A DNA stretch of 7,743 bases from Nitrososphaeraceae archaeon (GCA_025937665.1 JAICQW010000084.1:1-7743), one strand, 5' to 3'. Numbered from the stretch's first letter, positions 1 to 6,059 are shown. Translations and numbers: made by a program. The notes: generated by a model not told the origin, from the sequence alone.

Positions 1-2
1 CT

Positions 3-584
3 TCACTTGAGCCAGAAATTTTACCCTTAGAATTTCTAAAGAATCGAACTACAATATCAGATGATTTGTTTGATACAAAAATCAAGGATATGATAAAAAA
101 TGGCTTTGTTGAAAAGTCGGATCCACTCAGATTAACTTTCATTGGAAGGGGATTACTAAAAATTGTATTGATTGGAGGGGTTTTTGATATTGTTCACCCA
201 GGTCATATTCATACCTTAAAGGACGCTAAAAATCATGGCGATGTCTTGGTTGTGGTAGTTGCAAGGAGCTCCACAGCATTTAGAATAAACAAACAGAGAA
301 AAATATATCACAATGAAACCCTTAGGAAAGAACTAGTTTCTTCGATTAGATATGTTGATTATGCAATCATTGGAAGAGAGGGTACCTTGTATGATACTGT
401 CGAGTTTGTAAAGCCAGACATAATTGCGTTGGGGTACGATCAAATTCATACAGAAAAGGAGATAGCAGTAAATTGCGCAAAAAGAGGTATAAATACAAGA
501 ATAATACGATTGAACACGCCAATACCTGGTTCTAAGAGTACCCAAATCAAGGAAGAACTGGGTCATTCAATTTATGATATATGA
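3..584 (+). CDS. ribL: FAD synthase (RibL-type nucleotidylyltransferase) with N-terminal winged-helix-like region, 5' partial
   Basis: Likely transfers AMP from ATP to FMN to make FAD, the last step of flavin cofactor synthesis in the archaeal cytosol. The frame is open to the left edge, so the true start lies outside the window. A TTG at 66 would be a poor start because it cuts through the N-terminal domain. Numbering from the codon at 3-5, residues 1 to about 52 look like a winged helix: two predicted helices, then GFVEKSDPLRLTFIGRG as wing and tail. The nucleotidylyltransferase domain follows, with GGVFD at 58-62, the nucleotide-binding HPGH at 65-68, GYDQ at 144-147, and a C-terminal SKSTQI at 177-182 in the place of the usual ISSTxI motif. 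Archaeal RibL proteins without the extension are about 150 residues. The convergent neighbour is ribK, the preceding step of the pathway. The family assignment is firm. FMN as substrate is inferred from family and context; another cytidylyl/adenylyltransferase role is possible. Confidence 0.85.
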   Translation, partial: SLEPEILPLEFLKNRTTISDDLFDTKIKDMIKNGFVEKSDPLRLTFIGRGLLKIVLIGGVFDIVHPGHIHTLKDAKNHGDVLVVVVARSSTAFRINKQRKIYHNETLRKELVSSIRYVDYAIIGREGTLYDTVEFVKPDIIALGYDQIHTEKEIAVNCAKRGINTRIIRLNTPIPGSKSTQIKEELGHSIYDI

Positions 585-1283
585 TTCTGTCATATTTTCT
601 GATGTCTTCAGGGTTACCTTAACATTATCACCGTTCTTTAAATTGAGTACTTTTTTGATATTAATGGGAGCTATGATCTCTAACATGTTGTTGTCATGGT
701 GCGTTCGTTCAAGAATTAAGAGGTCTGAACGAATATTTTCGTTCCCATTGATAACAACAGGATAACACTTGACCCATCCGTAAGTTCTTTTGGAATCGCT
801 AAATCCATCTATAAAATGATAACGAAAGCTTTCAATTTTTTCTCTATTTTCTAAAGACAATGCGTCAACTATGCGAATATTGAGAGTGCCTGGGTATGGA
901 ACATATCCTATCTTCTTCTCAAACTGCTTACGGTACCCATCCAGACTCATGTAATATTTACCCTCGCCCATTCCGGATACTAGAGCACCATTAAAATGTA
1001 CATTCCCAGGCGATGAATTTAGCGCCATGTAAAGAAATTCTGACATTTTTTTGACAACTGAAAGACCTTCGTCTGTTACTCTAATTAGGTAACCATGTCC
1101 TTTCTTGACACGTTCCACGTATTTTAATTCCTGCAGTTCCAAAATTACCTTTGATGCTGCTTGTTGTGATTTGTTTATTTCAATTCCAATATCAGTACTG
1201 GTAAAATCAATAAAATTATCCTTTGCTCCCTTAAGCAGTAGTTTGGCTAGTGTTATTACATATTCAGACTTTATATCTTGCAT
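567..1283 (-). CDS. ribK: CTP-dependent riboflavin kinase with N-terminal HTH
   Basis: Phosphorylates riboflavin to FMN using CTP, the archaeal replacement for the ATP-dependent bacterial flavokinase. The 238-residue protein has two parts. Residues 1 to about 85 form a winged helix-turn-helix (DIGIEINKSQQAASKVILEL as the HTH, VTDEGL as the tail). Residues about 97-225 are the RibK (DUF120) fold, with SGMGEGKYYMSL at 103-114, YVPYPGTLN at 127-135, and ERTHHDNNMLEIIAP at 192-206 before a GD-containing end (NLKNGDNVKV). These match the family's conserved SGxGEG and PxPGTLN blocks. The ATG at 1283 follows the dnaG stop by six bases with no clear Shine-Dalgarno, so translation is probably coupled to dnaG. 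The 3' end overlaps the convergent FAD synthase gene by 18 bases. The HTH may let the protein also act as a flavin-responsive repressor, as proposed for some archaeal HTH-RibK proteins; nothing here proves DNA binding. Confidence 0.95.
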   Translation of the reverse strand: MQDIKSEYVITLAKLLLKGAKDNFIDFTSTDIGIEINKSQQAASKVILELQELKYVERVKKGHGYLIRVTDEGLSVVKKMSEFLYMALNSSPGNVHFNGALVSGMGEGKYYMSLDGYRKQFEKKIGYVPYPGTLNIRIVDALSLENREKIESFRYHFIDGFSDSKRTYGWVKCYPVVINGNENIRSDLLILERTHHDNNMLEIIAPINIKKVLNLKNGDNVKVTLKTSENMTESYIIN

Positions 1284-1289
1284 CGTTCT

Positions 1290-2519
1290 TTAGTTGCCAA
1301 TACCAATCTGATCAAAGGTCCTCACAGTGATTTCTGGCGATTTTTTCAATTCAGCCATTCTATGCCCCACTACATATTCAATTCCGGCCCTGTATGCAGC
1401 GTCTATTAGCCGTTGAGTGATAATTCCGTCCATCACCAAAAATCTAGCTCCTTCTAAGGAATCTAGTCTTTTGATTATCTCGGATACTGGTACCTTCAAT
1501 AGTACCTGCATGGAGTTATCTAGGATCATTGCTTCTAAAGTTTCATTAATTTGAGGATAGACTTCCTTGACTGCAGAGGTTATTTGGGGATCATCACTTA
1601 GTTTATCAGCATTATTCGAATTGGACGGCTCCTGATAAGCAGAATTATTGCTTTCATAGGGTTTAGATTTCTTTACACTTTTCTGATGTTGAACTGGAGG
1701 TTCGTATTGTTCCACCGTCGGCTCAATAACCTCCTTTAATATTTCTGTAATTTCCAGTGGAGTACACTCTTCCACTTCTTTACCACTTGGGGCTCTTAGA
1801 ACTTTGTCAATCTTTACTAATCCTTGCAATTCTTTTAAAATCAAGTCGGCAGCTCTATCACCATCTAGAAATGCAATAACCTTTCTTCCTGATGTCAAAT
1901 TAGTAATGGTTTCATCAATTTTAGCACCTTCAATAGCAATCGAATTGTCAAATCCTGCTCGCAGAAGATTAATGACGTCAGCCCTTCCTTCGACAAGAAT
2001 TATGACTGGAGATTCGAATACTCCGGTGCCACATGCAAGCTGAGCCTTTCCAAAGGAGGTGAGTTTTCCGGGTTTACTTGCGTCGTATACATCACGTAAC
2101 ATTTCTTCCCCTTCACTAATGGTCTTTGTGGCCCATTCTTGGATTATTTTCTTGGCTCGGTCTACAATAACTTTCTTTTTGATAGCTCTTATGTCATCTA
2201 TCCCTACTAGCAGAAACTTACCCTGAAATGGTCCAACTTTGTCAATGCTCTCTATTGCAGCAGATATTAATGCGGCGGTGGAAATGTCAGTGCTCATGGG
2301 TAGCAAAGCATCGCCCTTTGTTGTATTGGATTTGGTATCAACATTTACTTCAATTCTGCCAACTTTTGATACCTTCTGTAGCTCGTTCAGATTCATCTCG
2401 GGGCCTAGTAATCCTTCGGTCTGACCGAATATTGCTCCAATTATGTCGGCCTTCTCTACTATCCCATCAACTTCGAATTTAAGTTTAACATGATATTTTA
2501 CTATACCAGTATTAGGCAA
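1290..2519 (-). CDS. dnaG: Archaeal DnaG-type primase
   Basis: Archaeal DnaG, a Toprim-domain protein that can make short RNA primers and is also known as a subunit of the archaeal exosome. Numbering from the upstream TTG at 2525, residues 10-60 hold the archaeal N-terminal block (YHVKLKFEVDGIVEKADIIG, then IFGQTEGLLGPEMNL). The Toprim core has the catalytic glutamate in ILVEGRADV (E179) and the metal-binding FLDGDRAAD (D221, D223). A polar, Asn/Ser/Pro-rich linker spans about 269-320. A conserved C-terminal domain follows, with VMDGIITQRLIDAA and YVVGHRMAEL. An in-frame TAA at 2532-2534 leaves only TTG codons as starts. The second one (2519) is preferred because GAGGG lies seven bases upstream; the first (2525) is only one base from it and adds two residues. 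It is the first gene of an operon with ribK. Confidence 0.97.
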   Translation of the reverse strand: MPNTGIVKYHVKLKFEVDGIVEKADIIGAIFGQTEGLLGPEMNLNELQKVSKVGRIEVNVDTKSNTTKGDALLPMSTDISTAALISAAIESIDKVGPFQGKFLLVGIDDIRAIKKKVIVDRAKKIIQEWATKTISEGEEMLRDVYDASKPGKLTSFGKAQLACGTGVFESPVIILVEGRADVINLLRAGFDNSIAIEGAKIDETITNLTSGRKVIAFLDGDRAADLILKELQGLVKIDKVLRAPSGKEVEECTPLEITEILKEVIEPTVEQYEPPVQHQKSVKKSKPYESNNSAYQEPSNSNNADKLSDDPQITSAVKEVYPQINETLEAMILDNSMQVLLKVPVSEIIKRLDSLEGARFLVMDGIITQRLIDAAYRAGIEYVVGHRMAELKKSPEITVRTFDQIGIGN

Positions 2520-2526
2520 TTTCAAA

Positions 2527-2531
2527 CCCTC
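2527..2531 (-). promoter_or_regulatory. Shine-Dalgarno of dnaG
   Basis: GAGGG on the minus strand, followed by a seven-base spacer and the TTG at 2517-2519. It selects this TTG over the one at 2523-2525, which starts only one base after the motif. Confidence 0.6.
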
Positions 2532-2565
2532 TTATTTGTAAATCGATGGTAAGCTTATCTTGCTT

Positions 2566-2574
2566 GAATATAAG
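2566..2574 (-). promoter_or_regulatory. TATA box of the dnaG-ribK operon
   Basis: CTTATATTC on the minus strand. Archaeal initiation about 26 bases from the TATA centre would fall near 2544, giving a leader of about 25 bases that carries the GAGGG motif. It is called from position and A+T composition only. Confidence 0.5.
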
Positions 2575-2707
2575 TGCTTTGACATAATATTCAAAAGTTT
2601 TTAATATGATTTTTTTCTAAAGTTTAAAATTTTAAGCCGTTTTGTAATCAGGCGATTTAACGAAAATTTGAACTCATTCTTATTCAGAAGGGTCATTCTT
2701 CAAGCAG

Positions 2708-2727
2708 CAATGTTGGATTTAACATTG
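2708..2727. repeat. Inverted repeat in the divergent dnaG/cupredoxin spacer
   Basis: CAATGTT, a six-base spacer GGATTT, then AACATTG: a perfect seven-base dyad. It lies about 80 bases upstream of the cupredoxin start and 190 bases from dnaG. It could be an operator or a small hairpin, but a seven-base match in an A+T-rich spacer can arise by chance. I see no tRNA, snoRNA-like boxes or ORF in the rest of this roughly 280-base spacer (2526-2808). Confidence 0.35.
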
Positions 2728-2773
2728 TGGAATACAGTCTGAACCAATGGAACATTCTAAGGTACAAGAAAAG

Positions 2774-2781
2774 ATTAATTA
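2774..2781 (+). promoter_or_regulatory. Possible TATA box of the cupredoxin gene
   Basis: ATTAATTA is centred about 31 bases before the ATG at 2809, placing initiation near 2804 with a leader of only a few bases. The match is weak and the call rests mainly on spacing. Confidence 0.35.
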
Positions 2782-2808
2782 TGCGAGCCTGAGTTCACGT
2801 ACTGAAGA

Positions 2809-3612
2809 ATGTCTGATTGGGATCTTATAACTCCAGGGATTGGACTTACATCCTTAGGTATTGTAGGGGTCGGTATTTCACTTTCAGGGATTGCCCATAC
2901 ATTTACTGAAGGAATGCATGCCGTAAGTATCCTCACGATGTTTATCGGATTAATATTCTTGGCCGCCGGAATTTTCAAGGATGGATTTCCAACTTCAGGA
3001 AAAGCTAAATCTGCGACATTCATTACTTTAGGTTTTCTTGTTACCTTTGGTCTTGCGGCTGCCATAACTGTAAGTACTCGAATACCTAGTATCACTGCAT
3101 ATATCGGACTAATGCTCATTATATCAATACCCGCTACTGTACTTACGGTTGCGTCATACAAGAGGACCCCTTACTTTAAGGCAATTACAGTAATCTTCGT
3201 AATGGCGGCCGTGGTAGGTGGATCGACATTTTATGTATTCGGGCTAGTTACGCCAAAAGCAGAACAAGAGAATATCGAAAATGCTGAGGCAGTCCGAAAT
3301 GAAACAACTCCTGCCAGAAATATTACAAATACAGTAAAATCTAGTATTCTTCCAGGTTCATCAGCACCGGGAAATCCCAGTTTTGAACCAGCTAATGTGA
3401 CAGTTCCAAATGATGGGGGTGTAGAGTGGACAAACAATGATAATGTTCCGCACACGATAACTAGTTTATTAGACGATGGCAAAACATTTGATTCAAAAAC
3501 TATTAAACCAAACGCAACATTCATCCTTGATGCTATGACCCTTAAGGAATCGCAATATGATTACTTCTGTACTTTGCACCCTCATATGAAGGGGAAAATA
3601 ATAGTAGGCTAG
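2809..3612 (+). CDS. Membrane-anchored cupredoxin (five TM helices plus C-terminal blue-copper domain)
   Basis: Likely a type 1 copper electron carrier displayed on the outer face of the cytoplasmic membrane. Of 267 residues, the first 147 hold five hydrophobic segments at about 11-31, 37-56, 68-89, 96-116 and 125-147. The basic loops KDGFPTSGKAK and SYKRTPYFK lie after helices 2 and 4. By the positive-inside rule this puts the N-terminus inside and the C-terminus outside. A polar linker (about 148-190) leads to a plastocyanin/azurin-like domain (about 190-267). Its expected copper ligands are all present: H215 in VPHTITS, then C254, H257 and M260 in the C-terminal CTLHPHMKG. Four N-glycosylation sequons (N164, N171, N196, N235) all fall in the predicted external part. 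An in-frame TGA at 2803-2805 fixes the ATG. Ammonia-oxidising archaea encode many such proteins in place of cytochrome c. Partner and function of the helical part are unknown. Confidence 0.9.
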   Translation: MSDWDLITPGIGLTSLGIVGVGISLSGIAHTFTEGMHAVSILTMFIGLIFLAAGIFKDGFPTSGKAKSATFITLGFLVTFGLAAAITVSTRIPSITAYIGLMLIISIPATVLTVASYKRTPYFKAITVIFVMAAVVGGSTFYVFGLVTPKAEQENIENAEAVRNETTPARNITNTVKSSILPGSSAPGNPSFEPANVTVPNDGGVEWTNNDNVPHTITSLLDDGKTFDSKTIKPNATFILDAMTLKESQYDYFCTLHPHMKGKIIVG

Positions 3613-3617
3613 ACATG

Positions 3618-3625
3618 TTTTATTT
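3618..3625 (+). terminator. Possible oligo-T terminator after the cupredoxin gene
   Basis: TTTTATTT begins six bases after the stop codon. Archaeal RNA polymerase commonly terminates at T-rich tracts without a strong hairpin, but this tract is short and interrupted. Confidence 0.3.
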
Positions 3626-3670
3626 GAAGCACAGAGGAGTTGCGTGTCAACCATAATTCAAAGAAGGTCG

Positions 3671-3684
3671 TCGATTTGAATCGA
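3671..3684. promoter_or_regulatory. Dyad operator candidate abutting the MPN gene TATA box
   Basis: TCGATT-TG-AATCGA, a perfect six-base dyad with a two-base centre. It ends in the first A of the TATA element and covers the BRE position, where a bound protein would block TBP/TFB. No repressor gene is visible next to it. Confidence 0.4.
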
Positions 3685-3690
3685 ATATAA
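3684..3690 (+). promoter_or_regulatory. TATA box of the MPN/JAMM gene
   Basis: AATATAA, centred about 22 bases before the ATG at 3709. That is slightly too close for the usual 26-base spacing; initiation would be expected near 3713, downstream of this ATG, which leaves the TTG at 3730 as a possible true start. Confidence 0.5.
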
Positions 3691-3708
3691 GTTCCTGTTT
3701 TCCAAATA

Positions 3709-4146
3709 ATGATCTGGAGAACAAATTATTTGTCTGAGATAGCATTACTAGTTACTGAAAACCAAATGTCTGCGTTAGCACGTTACGCTAAAGAGGATTT
3801 TCCCAATGAATCATGCGCTCTACTTTTAGGAAATCTTGTCAATAATGAATATCGTGTGAAGATGACAAAAAGAATGGAGAATATGGCGCATTCGAAATAT
3901 TCATTTAATATGGATCCTGATGAACTAATGAAGGCCTATCAATGGTCATCTGCTAATGGATTGAATGTGATTGGTGTCTATCATTCACATTTGGTTGGAT
4001 CGAATCCATCCAACACTGATTTGACTTTCATGAAGATAAACCCCGTAATATGGCTCATATATGATGTATCGAGTTCTACTTACAACGCCTTCTTATTAGT
4101 GCAAGATACATTGGAAGAAATAAGGATAGAGGTATCTAAGGACTAA
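3709..4146 (+). CDS. JAMM/MPN (Mov34, M67-type) putative zinc metallopeptidase
   Basis: Probable zinc-dependent isopeptidase or peptidase of the JAB1/MPN family; relatives cleave ubiquitin-like (SAMP/Urm1) conjugates or release cysteine from sulfur-carrier proteins (Mec type). The 145 residues make a single MPN domain. The catalytic glutamate is E34 in FPNESCALLLG, and the metal ligands are H92 and H94 (YHSH) and D104, with S101 in PSNTD. The usual pattern is HxHx7Sx2D; here only six residues separate H94 from S101. The ATG at 3709 has an in-frame TAA at 3688-3690 upstream. The TTG at 3730, with GGAG at 3716-3719 and better spacing from the TATA box, would give 138 residues and place the glutamate where single-domain relatives have it, so the true start is uncertain. 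The gene converges on aspS with an 11-base overlap. The substrate is unknown, and no ubiquitin-like or E1-like gene is nearby. Confidence 0.88.
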   Translation: MIWRTNYLSEIALLVTENQMSALARYAKEDFPNESCALLLGNLVNNEYRVKMTKRMENMAHSKYSFNMDPDELMKAYQWSSANGLNVIGVYHSHLVGSNPSNTDLTFMKINPVIWLIYDVSSSTYNAFLLVQDTLEEIRIEVSKD

Positions 4147-5431
4147 GCCGCTCAGTGTCTCTAGGATAGAGAACGACTTCTCTGATGTTTGTGGATTTAG
4201 TAAGGATCATCATAAACCTATCGAATCCAAGCCCACATCCAGAATGTGGAGGCATTCCCCATTCAAATGTTTGTAAATGGTTTGAAAAGCTATTAGGGTT
4301 TAGTCCTTTGTCTAGTAACTTATTTTTCAGCCTTGCAGAATCGTGTTCTCTAGTTCCTCCAGAAACAATTTCAAGATATCCATATTGTAAATCAAATGAC
4401 TTGGAGAGCTCTGATTTTTTTTCGTGTTCGAGAATGTAAAACGGCTTTAGTTTTGTTGGCCAATCAACTATGAAGTAGAATTTGGGATATGTTTCACCGA
4501 GTTTTCTTAGAGCTGGATCGGAAAGATCCTCTCCGAATTCTATTTTCTCCCCCAAACTTTTCAAGTCCTCCAGACACTTCTCGTACGTAATTCTTGGTAT
4601 CTTATCAACCAAAATCTCCTGACTGTCGTCAAAATGTTTCATTTGGTTATTGTAATTAGTATATAGATCTTTTATTGTCGAGATAACTAAATCTTCAATG
4701 ATATCCATAACATCACCATATTCTAGAAATGCTGCCTCCAAATCCACACTTACAAATTCTGAAAGATGTCTAACAGTATGTGATGGCTCAGCTCTAAAAT
4801 ATGATGAAATTTCAAAAACTCTTTCTAGCCCCAGAGTTAGTTGTTCCTTGTAGAGTTGTGGACTTTGAGCTAAGAACGCCTTTTTTGAAAAATATTCAAA
4901 ACCAAAGAGATCTGCGCCACCCTCTGTAGCGCTTCCAATTATTTTTGGGGTATTAACCTCTACAAACATTTTTGAGATAAGGTATTTACGAATCAAATAA
5001 AGTGCATTCGATCTAGTCTTAAAAATATTTGAAATTCTAATGTTTCTTAAATCTAGCGCCCTGGAATCTAGTCTCTTATCCAATGACGAGCTTACTCTTC
5101 CGGTTGGATCTATTGGAAGAGGGTTTGCCGCCTTTGATAAAAGTTGGACTTTTTCTACTTTAACCTCAACTTGAAAGCTCTCTGCTCTGGTTTCTTGAAT
5201 AATTCCATTTAACATGATAACACTTTGCCTTGGTATTTCTCTAAGACTAGATAGTAATAATCCGGTGACTACACCCTGAAAGTTTCCAGTCATGTCTCTA
5301 ACGCTTATAAATCCAATTTTTCCCATATCTCTGAAATCCTCAATCCATCCTATGAACGTCAGATTCTGGCCTATGTTGTCTTTGTCAATTGATGAAGCAA
5401 ATGTTCTTTTCATAGTATCATAATTATTCAT
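4136..5431 (-). CDS. aspS: Aspartyl-tRNA synthetase, archaeal type (probably non-discriminating)
   Basis: Charges tRNA-Asp with aspartate in the cytosol. The 431 residues match the archaeal/eukaryotic AspRS length and lack the bacterial GAD insertion. An N-terminal OB-fold anticodon-binding domain (about 20-100, with FIGWIEDFRDMGKIGF) is joined by NPLPIDPTG to the class II core. Motif 1 lies around FVEVNTPKIIG (156-166), followed by SATEGGADLF. FLAQSPQLYKE precedes motif 2, which contains R213 in YFRAE and the RHLSEF stretch. Motif 3 is GCGLGFDRF with R405, and the end LYPRDTERLSP is typical. By recalled alignment, the positions equal to W26 and K85 of the discriminating Thermococcus enzyme are E31 and S85, which fits a non-discriminating enzyme also making Asp-tRNA-Asn. 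The ATG at 5431 has AGGA nine bases upstream, but the ATG at 5413 (MKRTFASSI) aligns better with family N-termini. The gene follows the NusA-like gene by four bases. Confidence 0.97.
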   Translation of the reverse strand: MNNYDTMKRTFASSIDKDNIGQNLTFIGWIEDFRDMGKIGFISVRDMTGNFQGVVTGLLLSSLREIPRQSVIMLNGIIQETRAESFQVEVKVEKVQLLSKAANPLPIDPTGRVSSSLDKRLDSRALDLRNIRISNIFKTRSNALYLIRKYLISKMFVEVNTPKIIGSATEGGADLFGFEYFSKKAFLAQSPQLYKEQLTLGLERVFEISSYFRAEPSHTVRHLSEFVSVDLEAAFLEYGDVMDIIEDLVISTIKDLYTNYNNQMKHFDDSQEILVDKIPRITYEKCLEDLKSLGEKIEFGEDLSDPALRKLGETYPKFYFIVDWPTKLKPFYILEHEKKSELSKSFDLQYGYLEIVSGGTREHDSARLKNKLLDKGLNPNSFSNHLQTFEWGMPPHSGCGLGFDRFMMILTKSTNIREVVLYPRDTERLSP

Positions 5432-5435
5432 TCCA

Positions 5436-5945
5436 TTATTTTCCTGAGATCTCTACAACAAGCTCAACCTTTCTAACTGCGGTAACAATTTTTTTTATTT
5501 TCTCAATTATGCTAAAGAATTTTTCATAATCTTTACTTTCAATAGTAACCTGTGTTACCTGATTACCATCGGGTAACCAAATCATGTTTGTTTTCAAAAT
5601 CCTAATTGGAAAGAAAAGATTTTCAAGAAATCTTCTAATCGAGCTATTTGCTTCTACGAACCATACTTTTCCATTAAATTCCTTTTCGACTGAACTCATT
5701 AATTCATCATCTGAGTTAATGTGGCTTACATTTGAGTCCTTTAGAATTAACACATAGTCTTCATCGATTTTCTGTGACCCTATGAGATTCAGTTTATCAA
5801 TATTTTGATTCTTATGAGAGAGTTTGATAAGTTTAATCGAGGATTCTACGTCAATAGTAGATAGTTCCCCATTTTTCAGTCTGCTTTCACACTTTGGACA
5901 TAAAACACCAGTTTTGGCATCAAAAATACAAATGGGTACTTTCAA
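5436..5945 (-). CDS. Zinc-ribbon/KH-like protein related to archaeal NusA
   Basis: A conserved archaeal protein that I recognise only as NusA-related; its biochemical role is not established here. The 169 residues start with a possible metal-binding knuckle: C6, then C16 and C19 in GVLCPKCESRL. Only three cysteines are present, so a fourth ligand would have to be another residue. The region about 85-130 resembles a KH-type RNA-binding fold (EKEFNGKVWFVE, then RRFLENLFFPIRI and WLPDG). A basic C-terminal segment (about 145-169) could form another alpha/beta unit. An RNA-binding role in transcription or tRNA/rRNA metabolism is inferred from this and from its operon with aspS. The start must be the TTG at 5945: the in-frame TGA at 5985-5987 is upstream with no ATG or GTG between. 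A strong TATA box lies about 34 bases upstream. Confidence 0.72.
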   Translation of the reverse strand: MKVPICIFDAKTGVLCPKCESRLKNGELSTIDVESSIKLIKLSHKNQNIDKLNLIGSQKIDEDYVLILKDSNVSHINSDDELMSSVEKEFNGKVWFVEANSSIRRFLENLFFPIRILKTNMIWLPDGNQVTQVTIESKDYEKFFSIIEKIKKIVTAVRKVELVVEISGK

Positions 5946-5974
5946 CTTAACATCAGGTTGTCTACTATTTTTAC

Positions 5975-5984
5975 CATATATATG
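5975..5984 (-). promoter_or_regulatory. TATA box of the nusA-like/aspS operon
   Basis: CATATATATG reads the same on both strands and is centred about 34 bases before the TTG at 5945. Initiation near 5953 would give an eight-base leader. Because it is symmetric it could also recruit TBP towards the divergent ABC gene, but that gene has closer candidates. Confidence 0.55.
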
Positions 5985-6015
5985 TCAAATAGGTTCTGAT
6001 GGAACGACTAAGATT

Positions 6016-6025
6016 CTATAAAATA
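6016..6025 (+). promoter_or_regulatory. Likely TATA box of the ABC ATPase gene
   Basis: CTATAAAATA is centred about 40 bases before the TTG at 6060, predicting initiation near 6046 and a leader of about 14 bases. A second candidate, ACTTATAC at 6029-6036, would give an almost leaderless transcript. Confidence 0.45.
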
Positions 6026-6059
6026 GATACTTATACGGTCCTGATCAATAAAGTCTTGT

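Noticed and set aside
2610..2616. Run of seven T on the plus strand in the dnaG/cupredoxin spacer as a terminator.
   Set aside because: No plus-strand gene lies upstream for it to terminate; on the minus strand it is an A-run upstream of the dnaG promoter.
2775..3161. Open minus-strand frame of 128 codons antisense to the cupredoxin gene.
   Set aside because: It mirrors the membrane-helix codons of the real gene and shows no family motif of its own.
3640..3690. A 16-codon frame starting TTG just after GAGGAG, between the cupredoxin and MPN genes.
   Set aside because: Too short, no recognisable peptide, and it runs through the TATA box and dyad of the next gene; the GAGGAG is probably chance.
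2566..3691. The nonamer GAATATAAG occurs at both 2566-2574 and 3683-3691, suggesting a shared regulatory element.
   Set aside because: Both are simply TATA boxes, and they lie in opposite orientation relative to their genes.
3709..5431. MPN gene and aspS as a functional pair such as a ubiquitin-like conjugation locus.
   Set aside because: No E1-like, E2-like or ubiquitin-like gene is present, and the two genes are convergent rather than co-transcribed.
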